A stretch of DNA of 64,000 nucleotides from Pseudomonas sp. NFIX28. Lineage in GTDB: Bacteria; Pseudomonadota; Gammaproteobacteria; Pseudomonadales; Pseudomonadaceae. Positions 34,657 to 42,449 of this stretch are shown here, piece after piece. A model generated the notes under the pieces. The model ran no database searches, had not been told where the DNA came from, and saw only the letters and a program-made list of their open reading frames with translations. Both the position numbers and the translations under genes were made by a program. Position 1 is the stretch's first letter. Each line of letters starts with the position of its first letter. The stretch is from NCBI RefSeq assembly GCF_900107395.1, contig NZ_FNPW01000009.1, forward strand, positions 176,419 through 240,418. Reading direction: 5' to 3'.

Positions 34657-35922
34657 ATGGATAAATTGATTATTACCGGCGGCGTTCGTCTTGATGGCGA
34701 AATCCGCATTTCCGGGGCAAAGAACTCTGCCCTGCCGATCCTGGCTGCAACCCTGCTGTGCGATGGCCCGGTCACGGTCGCCAACCTGCCGCACCTGCAC
34801 GACATCACCACCATGATCGAGCTGTTCGGGCGCATGGGCATCGAGCCGGTGATCGACGAGAAGCTCAGCGTCGAGATCGACCCTCGCACCATCAAGACCT
34901 TGGTCGCGCCCTATGAGCTGGTCAAGACCATGCGTGCCTCGATCCTGGTTCTGGGCCCGATGGTTGCCCGTTTCGGCGAAGCCGAAGTCGCGCTGCCGGG
35001 TGGTTGCGCCATCGGTTCGCGTCCGGTCGACCTGCACATCCGCGGCCTGGAAGCCATGGGCGCGGTAATCGACGTCGAAGGCGGCTACATCAAGGCCAAG
35101 GCGCCTGAAGGCGGCCTGCGCGGCGCACACTTCTTCTTCGATACCGTGAGTGTGACCGGTACCGAGAACATCATGATGGCCGCTGCCCTGGCCAAGGGCC
35201 GCAGCGTGCTGCAGAACGCCGCCCGCGAACCTGAAGTGGTCGACCTGGCGAACTTCCTCAATGCCATGGGCGCCAAGGTTTCCGGTGCCGGTACCGACAC
35301 CATCACCATCGAAGGTGTCGAGCGTCTGCACTCGGCGACCTACAAAGTCATGCCTGACCGTATCGAAACCGGCACCTACCTGGTCGCCGCTGCCGTGACT
35401 GGCGGTCGCGTCAAGGTCAAGGACACCGATCCGACCATCCTTGAAGCCGTCCTGGAAAAACTCAAGGAATCCGGCGCCGAAGTCACCACCGGCGAGGACT
35501 GGATCGAGCTGAACATGCACGGCAAGCGTCCGAAGGCGGTCAACGTGCGTACCGCGCCGTACCCGGCGTTCCCGACCGACATGCAGGCCCAGTTCATCTC
35601 CCTTAACGCGATTGCCGAAGGCACGGGCGCGGTGATCGAGACCATCTTCGAAAACCGCTTCATGCACGTCTATGAACTGCATCGCATGGGCGCGAAGATC
35701 CAGGTCGAAGGCAACACCGCCATCGTCACCGGCACCGAGAAACTCAAGGGCGCGCCAGTGATGGCCACCGACCTGCGGGCTTCGGCCAGCCTGGTGATCT
35801 CGGCGCTGGTTGCCGACGGCGATACCCTGATCGATCGCATCTACCACATCGACCGTGGTTACGAGTGCATCGAAGAGAAGCTGCAGATGCTCGGCGCCAA
35901 GATCCGCCGCGTACCGGGCTAG
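34657..35922 (+). CDS. murA: UDP-N-acetylglucosamine 1-carboxyvinyltransferase MurA
   Basis: MurA transfers enolpyruvate from PEP to UDP-GlcNAc, the first committed step of peptidoglycan synthesis and the target of fosfomycin. The 421-residue protein has GAKNSALPILAATLL near the N-terminus and the catalytic Cys117 in LPGGCAIGSRPVDLH, so it should be fosfomycin-sensitive at the target level. It lies 22 bases after ibaG. Confidence 0.98.
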   Translation: MDKLIITGGVRLDGEIRISGAKNSALPILAATLLCDGPVTVANLPHLHDITTMIELFGRMGIEPVIDEKLSVEIDPRTIKTLVAPYELVKTMRASILVLGPMVARFGEAEVALPGGCAIGSRPVDLHIRGLEAMGAVIDVEGGYIKAKAPEGGLRGAHFFFDTVSVTGTENIMMAAALAKGRSVLQNAAREPEVVDLANFLNAMGAKVSGAGTDTITIEGVERLHSATYKVMPDRIETGTYLVAAAVTGGRVKVKDTDPTILEAVLEKLKESGAEVTTGEDWIELNMHGKRPKAVNVRTAPYPAFPTDMQAQFISLNAIAEGTGAVIETIFENRFMHVYELHRMGAKIQVEGNTAIVTGTEKLKGAPVMATDLRASASLVISALVADGDTLIDRIYHIDRGYECIEEKLQMLGAKIRRVPG

Positions 35923-36049
35923 TTTGCGTGATGGGCACAGGGACGTGCCCGAAGGTTTCGTTCCAAGTCGAGCCTGTGTTCAGGCTCGATGCGTGTCTGG
36001 CGCCGTTCGCGACCGGGCATGAGTATCCTGATAAGGACTTACGTTTCCC
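35923..36049. other. murA-hisG intergenic region with hairpin
   Basis: A perfect stem, TCGAGCCTG-TGTT-CAGGCTCGA, lies at about 35969-35991. It has no T-run, so it may be a stabiliser or a single repeat element. A STRAIGHT hisG ribosome-binding site is not obvious; ATAAGGAC is 12 or more bases before the ATG. Confidence 0.4.
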
Positions 36050-36685
36050 ATGTTGACCATCGCACTGTCCAAGGGCCGCATCCTTGATGACACCTTGCCG
36101 CTTCTGGCTGAAGCCGGCATCGTGCCCACCGAGAATCCGGACAAGAGCCGCAAGCTGATCATCCCCACGACCCAGGCCGACGTGCGCTTGCTGATCGTGC
36201 GCGCCACCGACGTGCCGACCTATGTCGAACACGGTGCCGCCGACCTCGGCGTTGCCGGCAAAGATGTGCTGATGGAATACGGCGGCCAGGGCCTGTACGA
36301 GCCGCTGGACCTGCAGATCGCCCAGTGCAAGCTGATGACCGCCGGTGCCATTGGCGCGGTCGAACCCAAGGGCCGCCTGCGCGTCGCCACCAAGTTCGTC
36401 AATGTCGCCAAGCGCTACTACGCCGAGCAGGGGCGCCAGGTCGATATCATCAAGCTGTACGGCTCGATGGAGCTGGCGCCGCTGATTGGCCTGGCGGACA
36501 AGATCATCGACGTGGTCGACACCGGTAACACCCTGCGGGCCAATGGCCTGGAGCCCCAGGAGCTGATTTCCATGATCAGTTCCCGCCTGGTGGTCAACAA
36601 GGCCTCCATGAAAATGCAGCACGCTCGCATCCAGGCACTGATCGACACCCTGCGCAAAGCAGTGGAGTCGCGACACCGCGGTTGA
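36050..36685 (+). CDS. hisG: ATP phosphoribosyltransferase HisG (short form)
   Basis: HisG condenses ATP with PRPP in the first step of histidine synthesis. At 211 residues it is the short form, which lacks the C-terminal regulatory domain and needs HisZ, encoded elsewhere. Motifs include LTIALSKGRILDDTLPLL at the N-terminus, AADLGVAGKDVLMEYG, and the PRPP-binding DVVDTGNTLRANGL. It is followed 123 bases later by hisD and then hisC. Confidence 0.97.
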   Translation: MLTIALSKGRILDDTLPLLAEAGIVPTENPDKSRKLIIPTTQADVRLLIVRATDVPTYVEHGAADLGVAGKDVLMEYGGQGLYEPLDLQIAQCKLMTAGAIGAVEPKGRLRVATKFVNVAKRYYAEQGRQVDIIKLYGSMELAPLIGLADKIIDVVDTGNTLRANGLEPQELISMISSRLVVNKASMKMQHARIQALIDTLRKAVESRHRG

Positions 36686-36808
36686 TTCACTCGCGCGGCG
36701 CGAGCCGCGCCCGTCTATCCGTGTCATAGCCAATTTTCTCAGGTGCCCGCGCGAATGGACTGGTAGCTTAGGGTGCCTGAGCATTAGCCATTCAATGAGG
36801 CCCTCGCT

Positions 36809-38143
36809 ATGACCGCTCCCACTGCAATTCGCCGACTCAACGCTGCTGACCCGGATTTCGCGCATCATCTGGATCATCTGCTGAGCTGGGAAAGTGTGTC
36901 TGACGACTCGGTCAATCAGCGGGTGCTGGACATCATCAAGGCGGTGCGCGAGCGCGGCGACGCGGCGCTGGTGGAGTTCACCCAGCGTTTCGACGGCCTG
37001 CAAGTCGCCTCCATGGCCGACCTGATCCTGCCGCGCGAGCGCCTCGAACTGGCCCTGACCCGGATCACCGTGGCCCAGCGCGAAGCCCTGGAAAAAGCCG
37101 CGGCGCGGGTGCGCAGCTACCACGAAAAACAGAAGCAGGATTCCTGGACCTACACCGAGGCCGACGGCACGGTGCTGGGCCAGAAGGTCACGCCGCTGGA
37201 CCGCGCCGGCCTGTATGTGCCGGGCGGCAAGGCGTCTTATCCCTCCTCGGTATTGATGAATGCCATCCCGGCCAAAGTCGCTGGCGTCACCGAAGTGGTG
37301 ATGGTGGTGCCGACCCCGCGTGGCGAGGTCAACGAGCTGGTGCTGGCGGCGGCCTGCATCGCCGGCGTCGACCGGGTGTTCACCATTGGTGGCGCCCAGG
37401 CCGTTGCCGCGCTGGCCTACGGTACCGAGAGCGTGCCGCAGGTGGACAAGGTGGTCGGCCCGGGCAACATCTATGTGGCCACCGCCAAGCGTCACGTGTT
37501 TGGCCAGGTGGGCATCGACATGATCGCCGGCCCTTCGGAGATCCTCGTGGTGTGCGACGGCCAGACCGATCCGGACTGGATCGCCATGGACCTGTTTTCC
37601 CAGGCCGAGCACGACGAAGATGCCCAGGCGATCCTTGTCAGCCCGGATGCCGCCTTCCTCGACCAGGTCGCTGCCAGCATCGCCAAGCTGCTGCCGACCA
37701 TGGAGCGCGCAGAAATCATCAATACCTCGATCAACGGCCGTGGCGCCTTGATCCAGGTGCGCGACATGCAGCAGGCCATCGACGTGGCCAACCGCATCGC
37801 TCCGGAGCACCTCGAGCTGTCCGTTGCCGATCCCCAGGCCTGGTTGCCGCAGATCCGTCACGCTGGCGCGATCTTCATGGGCCGTCATACTTCCGAGGCC
37901 CTGGGTGACTATTGCGCGGGCCCGAACCATGTGTTGCCGACTTCCGGCACGGCGCGATTCTCCTCGCCGCTGGGGGTGTATGACTTCCAGAAACGTTCGT
38001 CGATCATTTTCTGCTCGGAGCAGGGCGCTTCCGAACTGGGCAAGACCGCCTCGGTGCTGGCCCGTGGCGAGTCGCTGAGCGCTCACGCCCGCAGTGCGGA
38101 ATACCGGATCATCGCTGACCAGGAACAGGGGCAAGACGTATGA
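36809..38143 (+). CDS. hisD: Histidinol dehydrogenase HisD
   Basis: HisD performs the last two steps of histidine synthesis, oxidising histidinol to histidine with NAD+ and a zinc ion. The 444-residue protein contains the signature region DMIAGPSEILVVCDG and DLFSQAEHDEDAQAILVS with Zn-binding His/Asp, and a C-terminal AGPNHVLPTSGTARFSS. Its stop overlaps the hisC ATG by four bases (ATGA). Confidence 0.97.
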   Translation: MTAPTAIRRLNAADPDFAHHLDHLLSWESVSDDSVNQRVLDIIKAVRERGDAALVEFTQRFDGLQVASMADLILPRERLELALTRITVAQREALEKAAARVRSYHEKQKQDSWTYTEADGTVLGQKVTPLDRAGLYVPGGKASYPSSVLMNAIPAKVAGVTEVVMVVPTPRGEVNELVLAAACIAGVDRVFTIGGAQAVAALAYGTESVPQVDKVVGPGNIYVATAKRHVFGQVGIDMIAGPSEILVVCDGQTDPDWIAMDLFSQAEHDEDAQAILVSPDAAFLDQVAASIAKLLPTMERAEIINTSINGRGALIQVRDMQQAIDVANRIAPEHLELSVADPQAWLPQIRHAGAIFMGRHTSEALGDYCAGPNHVLPTSGTARFSSPLGVYDFQKRSSIIFCSEQGASELGKTASVLARGESLSAHARSAEYRIIADQEQGQDV

Positions 38144-39192
38144 GTAAATTCTGGAGTCCGTTCGTCAAGGACTTGGTGCCCTACGTGCCGGGCGAACAGC
38201 CGAAGCTGACCAGGCTGGTCAAGCTCAACACCAACGAAAACCCTTACGGCCCGTCGCCCAAGGCGCTGGCCGCAATGCAGGGCGAACTGAACGACAACCT
38301 GCGCCTATACCCGGACCCCAACAGCGACCTGCTCAAGCAAGCCGTGGCCCGCTATTACGGGGTGCAGAGCAATCAGGTGTTCCTCGGCAACGGTTCCGAT
38401 GAAGTGCTGGCGCATATCTTCCACGGCTTGTTGCAACACGACCAACCGCTGCTCTTCCCGGACATCAGCTACAGCTTTTATCCGGTGTATTGCGGCTTGT
38501 ACGGCATCGACTTCGAGGCCGTGCCGCTGGACGAGCAGTTCCAGATCCGCACAGCCGATTATGCAAGGCCGAACGGCGGGATCATCTTCCCCAACCCGAA
38601 CGCGCCGACCGGTTGCCTGCTGGCCCTGGAGGCCGTCGAGCAGATCCTCAAGGCCAGCCCGGATTCGGTCGTGGTGGTGGACGAGGCGTACATCGACTTC
38701 GGCGGAGAAACCGCCATCAGCCTGGTGGATCGCTATCCGAACCTGCTGGTGACCCAGACCTTGTCCAAGTCCCGTTCGCTGGCCGGCCTGCGGGTCGGCC
38801 TGGCGGTGGGGCACCCGGACTTGATCGAAGCGCTGGAGCGGATCAAGAACAGCTTCAACTCCTATCCGCTGGATCGCCTGGCAATCGTCGGCGCCGCGGC
38901 GGCGTTCGATGATCGCGAGTATTTCGCCAAGACCTGCCAGCTGGTGATCGACAGTCGCGAGCAGGTGGTGGCGCAGTTGCGCGCCAAGGGCTTTGAAGTG
39001 CTGCCATCGGCCGCCAACTTCATCTTTGCCCGTCATCCGCAGCACGATGCGGCGGGCCTGGCGGCCAAGCTGCGGGAGCAGGGGGTGATTGTCCGGCACT
39101 TCAAGCAGGAGCGGATTGCCCAGTTCCTGCGGATCAGTATCGGTACGCCGGAGCAGAACCAGGCACTGATCGACGGCCTGGGCGAGCTGTAA
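38140..39192 (+). CDS. hisC: Histidinol-phosphate aminotransferase HisC
   Basis: HisC is a PLP-dependent class I/II aminotransferase that converts imidazole-acetol phosphate into histidinol phosphate. The 350-residue protein has the PLP-binding Lys210 in TLSKSRSLAGLRVG, and VVVDEAYIDFGG upstream. It overlaps hisD by four bases. Pseudomonads often have a second hisC elsewhere, so it may not be the only copy. Confidence 0.96.
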   Translation: MSKFWSPFVKDLVPYVPGEQPKLTRLVKLNTNENPYGPSPKALAAMQGELNDNLRLYPDPNSDLLKQAVARYYGVQSNQVFLGNGSDEVLAHIFHGLLQHDQPLLFPDISYSFYPVYCGLYGIDFEAVPLDEQFQIRTADYARPNGGIIFPNPNAPTGCLLALEAVEQILKASPDSVVVVDEAYIDFGGETAISLVDRYPNLLVTQTLSKSRSLAGLRVGLAVGHPDLIEALERIKNSFNSYPLDRLAIVGAAAAFDDREYFAKTCQLVIDSREQVVAQLRAKGFEVLPSAANFIFARHPQHDAAGLAAKLREQGVIVRHFKQERIAQFLRISIGTPEQNQALIDGLGEL

Positions 39193-39197
39193 AACCT

Positions 39198-39240
39198 ATC
39201 GCGGGCCAGCTTCGCAAAAGGAGCGAAGCTGGCCCGCGAT
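39198..39240. terminator. Hairpin between convergent hisC and algW
   Basis: ATCGCGGGCCAGCTTCG and CGAAGCTGGCCCGCGAT form a perfect 17-base-pair stem with a nine-base loop. It resembles half of a REP element and ends five bases from the algW stop. Termination in both directions is plausible, although T-runs are short. Confidence 0.6.
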
Positions 39241-39244
39241 GCTC

Positions 39245-40399
39245 TTACTCTTTTTCCTTGACCGGCGCCGGTGGCGGGCGCAGGCCGATTTCGGCGGTGA
39301 GCTTGAGCTCCTTGCCGTTGCGCATGACCTGGATGCTGACCTTGTCGCTGGGTTTGATCCGCGCCACCTGATTCATCGAGCGACGGCCATCGCCGGCCGG
39401 CTCGCCATCGATGCTGAGAATCACGTCACCCAACTGCATGCCGGCCTTTTGCGCCGGACCGTCGCGGAAAATCCCCGCCACCACGATACCCGGGCGCCCG
39501 GACAAGCCGAACGACTCGGCCAGTTCCTGGGTCAGCGGCTGCACTTCGATGCCCAGCCAGCCACGAATCACCTGCCCGTGCTCGATGATCGACTTCATCA
39601 CCTCCATCGCCAGCTTGATCGGGATGGCGAAGCCAATGCCCTGGGAACCGCCGGACTTGGAGAAGATCGCCGTGTTGATCCCGGTCAGGTTGCCGTTGGC
39701 ATCCACCAGCGCGCCGCCGGAGTTGCCCGGGTTGATCGCCGCGTCGGTCTGGATGAAGTCTTCGTAGTTGTTCAGGCCCAGCTGATTGCGCCCGGTGGCG
39801 CTGATGATGCCCATGGTCACGGTCTGGCCGACCCCGAACGGGTTGCCGATGGCCAGGGTCACGTCGCCGATGCGAATGCTGTCGGAGCGTCCGACGGTGA
39901 TCGAAGGCAGGTTCTTCAGGTCGATCTTGAGGACCGCCAGGTCGGTTTCCGGGTCGCTGCCGATGACGTGGGCCAGGGTCTCGCGGCCGTCCTTGAGCGC
40001 TACCACAATCTGCTCGGCCCCGGCGGTCACGTGGTTGTTGGTCAGCAGATAACCTTCGGGGCTCATGATCACCCCGGAACCCAGGCTCGACTCCATGCGC
40101 TGCTGCTTGGGCAGGTTGTCGCCGAAGAAGCGGCGAAACTGCGGGTCTTCGAACAGCGGGTGCGCCGGTTTATTGATGACCTTGGTGGTGTACAGATTGA
40201 CCACCGCCGGCGCAGCGATTGCCACGGCATCGGCATAGGACACCGGGCCTTGCCGGAGCGCCTTGGTTTGCGGGGCTTGCTGCAGGTTGACGTCCAGGCT
40301 GGGCAGGCCGACCCATTGCGGGTAACGCTGAATTATCAGCAACGCGATAAGCACGCCGGCCAGTAATGGCCAGCCAAAAAAACGCAGAGCCTTGAGCAT
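39245..40399 (-). CDS. algW: Periplasmic serine endoprotease AlgW (DegS-like)
   Basis: AlgW is the DegS-type protease that senses misfolded outer-membrane proteins and starts cleavage of the anti-sigma factor MucA, releasing AlgU. The 384-residue protein has an N-terminal membrane anchor (LLAGVLIALLIIQRY), the triad His123 (LTNNHVTAG), Asp153 (ETDLAVLKI) and Ser227 (PGNSGGALV), and one C-terminal PDZ domain (about residues 275-370). A single PDZ and the anchor distinguish it from MucD/DegP. Confidence 0.95.
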   Translation of the reverse strand: MLKALRFFGWPLLAGVLIALLIIQRYPQWVGLPSLDVNLQQAPQTKALRQGPVSYADAVAIAAPAVVNLYTTKVINKPAHPLFEDPQFRRFFGDNLPKQQRMESSLGSGVIMSPEGYLLTNNHVTAGAEQIVVALKDGRETLAHVIGSDPETDLAVLKIDLKNLPSITVGRSDSIRIGDVTLAIGNPFGVGQTVTMGIISATGRNQLGLNNYEDFIQTDAAINPGNSGGALVDANGNLTGINTAIFSKSGGSQGIGFAIPIKLAMEVMKSIIEHGQVIRGWLGIEVQPLTQELAESFGLSGRPGIVVAGIFRDGPAQKAGMQLGDVILSIDGEPAGDGRRSMNQVARIKPSDKVSIQVMRNGKELKLTAEIGLRPPPAPVKEKE

Positions 40400-40439
40400 T
40401 GAGCAAGTCCTGAGAGGTTGCAGGCCGCCCGGGACGGCC

Positions 40440-40480
40440 CATAATGTCGCGCATTATACGAGGCCGCGCGTGCCTCTGAA
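40440..40480. promoter_or_regulatory. Overlapping divergent algW / nif3 promoters
   Basis: On the minus strand TTCAGA (40475-40480) and TATAAT (40453-40458) with a 16-base spacer form a good sigma-70 candidate for algW. On the plus strand TTGCAG (40418-40423) and CATAAT (40440-40445), also spaced by 16, could serve the Nif3 gene. ATAATG-TCGCG-CATTAT (40441-40457) is an inverted repeat lying on both -10 elements. Confidence 0.55.
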
Positions 40481-40501
40481 CGGGATATTTAGGAGTCTTT
40501 T

Positions 40502-41260
40502 ATGGCCGTTGCCCTGAGCACTCTGGTAGAGGAGGCGGACCGCTACCTGGGCAGTTCGCGAATTGCCGATTACTGCCCCAATGGCCTGCAGGTCGAAGGT
40601 CGGCCGCAGGTGATGCGCATCGTCAGTGGCGTCACCGCCAGCCAGGCATTGCTCGATGCCGCCGTCGAGGCCAATGCCGATCTGGTGCTGGTGCACCACG
40701 GCTATTTCTGGAAAGGCGAGAACCCGTGCATCACTGGCATGAAGCAGCGTCGGCTGAAGACTTTGCTCAAGCACGATATCAGTCTCTTGGCCTATCACTT
40801 GCCGCTGGACCTGCACCCGGACGTCGGCAACAACGTGCAACTGGCGCGGCAGCTGGATATCACCGTCGAAGGCCCGCTGGACCCGGACAACCTGAAGATT
40901 ATCGGGCTGGTCGGTTCCCTGGCCGAACCCATGACCGCCCGCGACTTCGCGCGCAAGGTCCAGGAAACCATGGGGCGCGAGCCGCTGGTGGTCGAAGGCG
41001 GCAAGATGATCCGGCGTGTCGGCTGGTGCACCGGTGGCGGCCAGGGTTACATCGACCAGGCAGTGCTGGCCGGCGTCGACCTGTACCTGAGCGGCGAGGC
41101 GTCCGAGCAGACCTTCCACAGCGCCCGGGAAAACGACATCAGTTTCATCGCCGCCGGCCATCACGCCACCGAGCGTTATGGCGTGCAGGCGCTGGGAGAT
41201 TACCTGGCCCGCCGCTTTGCCCTCGAGCATCTGTTCATCGACTGCCCGAACCCGATTTGA
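40502..41260 (+). CDS. Nif3-like dinuclear metal centre hexameric protein
   Basis: This 252-residue protein belongs to the Nif3/YbgI family, toroidal hexamers with a dinuclear metal site. Typical motifs are ADLVLVHHGYFWKGENPCITG (about residues 59-79, with the HHGYFW metal ligands), YHLPLDLHPDVGNN, and the C-terminal AGHHATERYGVQALG. The family is linked to GTP cyclohydrolase-type fold reactions and metal handling, but no agreed function exists. A TTTAGGAGTCTTTT ribosome-binding region precedes the ATG. Confidence 0.93.
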   Translation: MAVALSTLVEEADRYLGSSRIADYCPNGLQVEGRPQVMRIVSGVTASQALLDAAVEANADLVLVHHGYFWKGENPCITGMKQRRLKTLLKHDISLLAYHLPLDLHPDVGNNVQLARQLDITVEGPLDPDNLKIIGLVGSLAEPMTARDFARKVQETMGREPLVVEGGKMIRRVGWCTGGGQGYIDQAVLAGVDLYLSGEASEQTFHSARENDISFIAAGHHATERYGVQALGDYLARRFALEHLFIDCPNPI

Positions 41261-41280
41261 CCCATTGCTGATGGCGATCC

Positions 41281-41372
41281 TGTAGCCGCTGCCGCAGGCT
41301 GCGACAAAGCCCGCAGGGCCTTCAAGAGCACGCCTGCCGCGCAGTCGATCGCAGCCTGCGCCAGCGGCTACA
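41281..41372. repeat. Long inverted repeat upstream of cysD
   Basis: Arms of about 23 bases at 41281-41303 and 41349-41372, which read GTAGCCGCTG...GCTGCGA and its inverse, differ by one or two bases and enclose about 45 bases. Positions 39-60 of the window carry one identical arm of 22 bases, so this belongs to a second repeat family distinct from the GAGCGAG REPs. Confidence 0.75.
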
Positions 41373-41399
41373 GAGAGGCGTAAATACAACAAACAGGCG

Positions 41400-41415
41400 G
41401 GTATATTCATATACC
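41400..41415 (+). promoter_or_regulatory. Palindrome upstream of cysD
   Basis: GGTATATTCATATACC is an exact palindrome with 7-base arms and a 2-base centre, about 105 bases before the cysD ATG. An extended -10-like TGTGCTAGCAT follows at 41454-41464. The cysDN operon is normally activated by CysB, whose sites are not simple palindromes, so the binding protein is not identified. Confidence 0.5.
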
Positions 41416-41519
41416 GTTTCGATCTAGCTGGCGTCCTGATTAGAAGAGGTCGCTGTGCTAGCATGCCCCGCTCGAACACGGCCCGCAGGCCGTCCATAAG
41501 AAAGCTTTCGTGAGTAGCC

Positions 41520-42437
41520 ATGGTCGACAAACTGACGCATCTGAAACAGCTGGAGGCGGAAAGCATCCACATCATCCGCGAGGTGGCCGCCGAGTTCGAC
41601 AACCCGGTGATGCTGTACTCCATCGGTAAAGACTCCGCCGTGATGCTGCACCTGGCGCGCAAGGCGTTCTTCCCGGGCAAGCTGCCGTTTCCGGTGATGC
41701 ACGTCGACACCCAGTGGAAATTCCAGGAGATGTACAAGTTCCGCGATCGCATGGTCGAGGAGCTGGGCCTGGAGCTGATCACCCACGTCAACCCGGACGG
41801 CGTCGCGCAAGGCATCAACCCCTTCACCCACGGCAGTGCCAAGCACACCGACATCATGAAGACCGAGGGCCTCAAGCAGGCGCTGGACAAGTACGGCTTC
41901 GATGCGGCGTTCGGCGGTGCCCGTCGCGACGAAGAGAAATCCCGCGCCAAGGAGCGCGTGTACTCGTTCCGCGACAGCAAGCACCGCTGGGACCCGAAAA
42001 ACCAGCGTCCCGAGCTGTGGAACGTCTACAACGGCAAGGTCAACAAAGGCGAGTCGATCCGCGTCTTCCCGCTGTCGAACTGGACCGAGCTGGATATCTG
42101 GCAATACATCTATCTCGAAGGCATCCCGATCGTGCCGCTGTACTTCGCCGCCGAGCGCGAAGTGATCGAGAAGAACGGCACCCTGATCATGATCGACGAC
42201 GAGCGCATCCTCGAGCATCTCTCCGACGAGGAGAAGGCCCGCATCGTCAAGAAGAAGGTGCGTTTCCGTACCCTGGGCTGCTACCCGTTGACGGGCGCGG
42301 TGGAGTCCGAGGCCGAGAGCCTGACGGACATCATTCAGGAAATGCTCCTGACGCGAACTTCCGAGCGCCAGGGCCGGGTCATCGATCACGATGGCGCCGG
42401 TTCCATGGAAGACAAGAAACGCCAGGGCTATTTCTAA
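41520..42437 (+). CDS. cysD: Sulfate adenylyltransferase subunit 2 (CysD)
   Basis: CysD makes adenosine 5'-phosphosulfate from ATP and sulfate with energy from the GTPase CysN. The 305-residue protein has the PP-loop motif LYSIGKDSAVMLHLARKAF (about residues 32-50), AAFGGARRDEEKSRAKERV, and the C-terminal RVIDHDGAGSMEDKKRQGYF typical of CysD. cysNC starts 12 bases downstream. Confidence 0.98.
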   Translation: MVDKLTHLKQLEAESIHIIREVAAEFDNPVMLYSIGKDSAVMLHLARKAFFPGKLPFPVMHVDTQWKFQEMYKFRDRMVEELGLELITHVNPDGVAQGINPFTHGSAKHTDIMKTEGLKQALDKYGFDAAFGGARRDEEKSRAKERVYSFRDSKHRWDPKNQRPELWNVYNGKVNKGESIRVFPLSNWTELDIWQYIYLEGIPIVPLYFAAEREVIEKNGTLIMIDDERILEHLSDEEKARIVKKKVRFRTLGCYPLTGAVESEAESLTDIIQEMLLTRTSERQGRVIDHDGAGSMEDKKRQGYF

Positions 42438-42449
42438 GTAGGGTCTAAC

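Noticed and set aside
35744..38134. 796-residue minus-strand frame opposite hisG/hisD
   Set aside because: Spans two real genes and their gap; no ribosome-binding site or family features.
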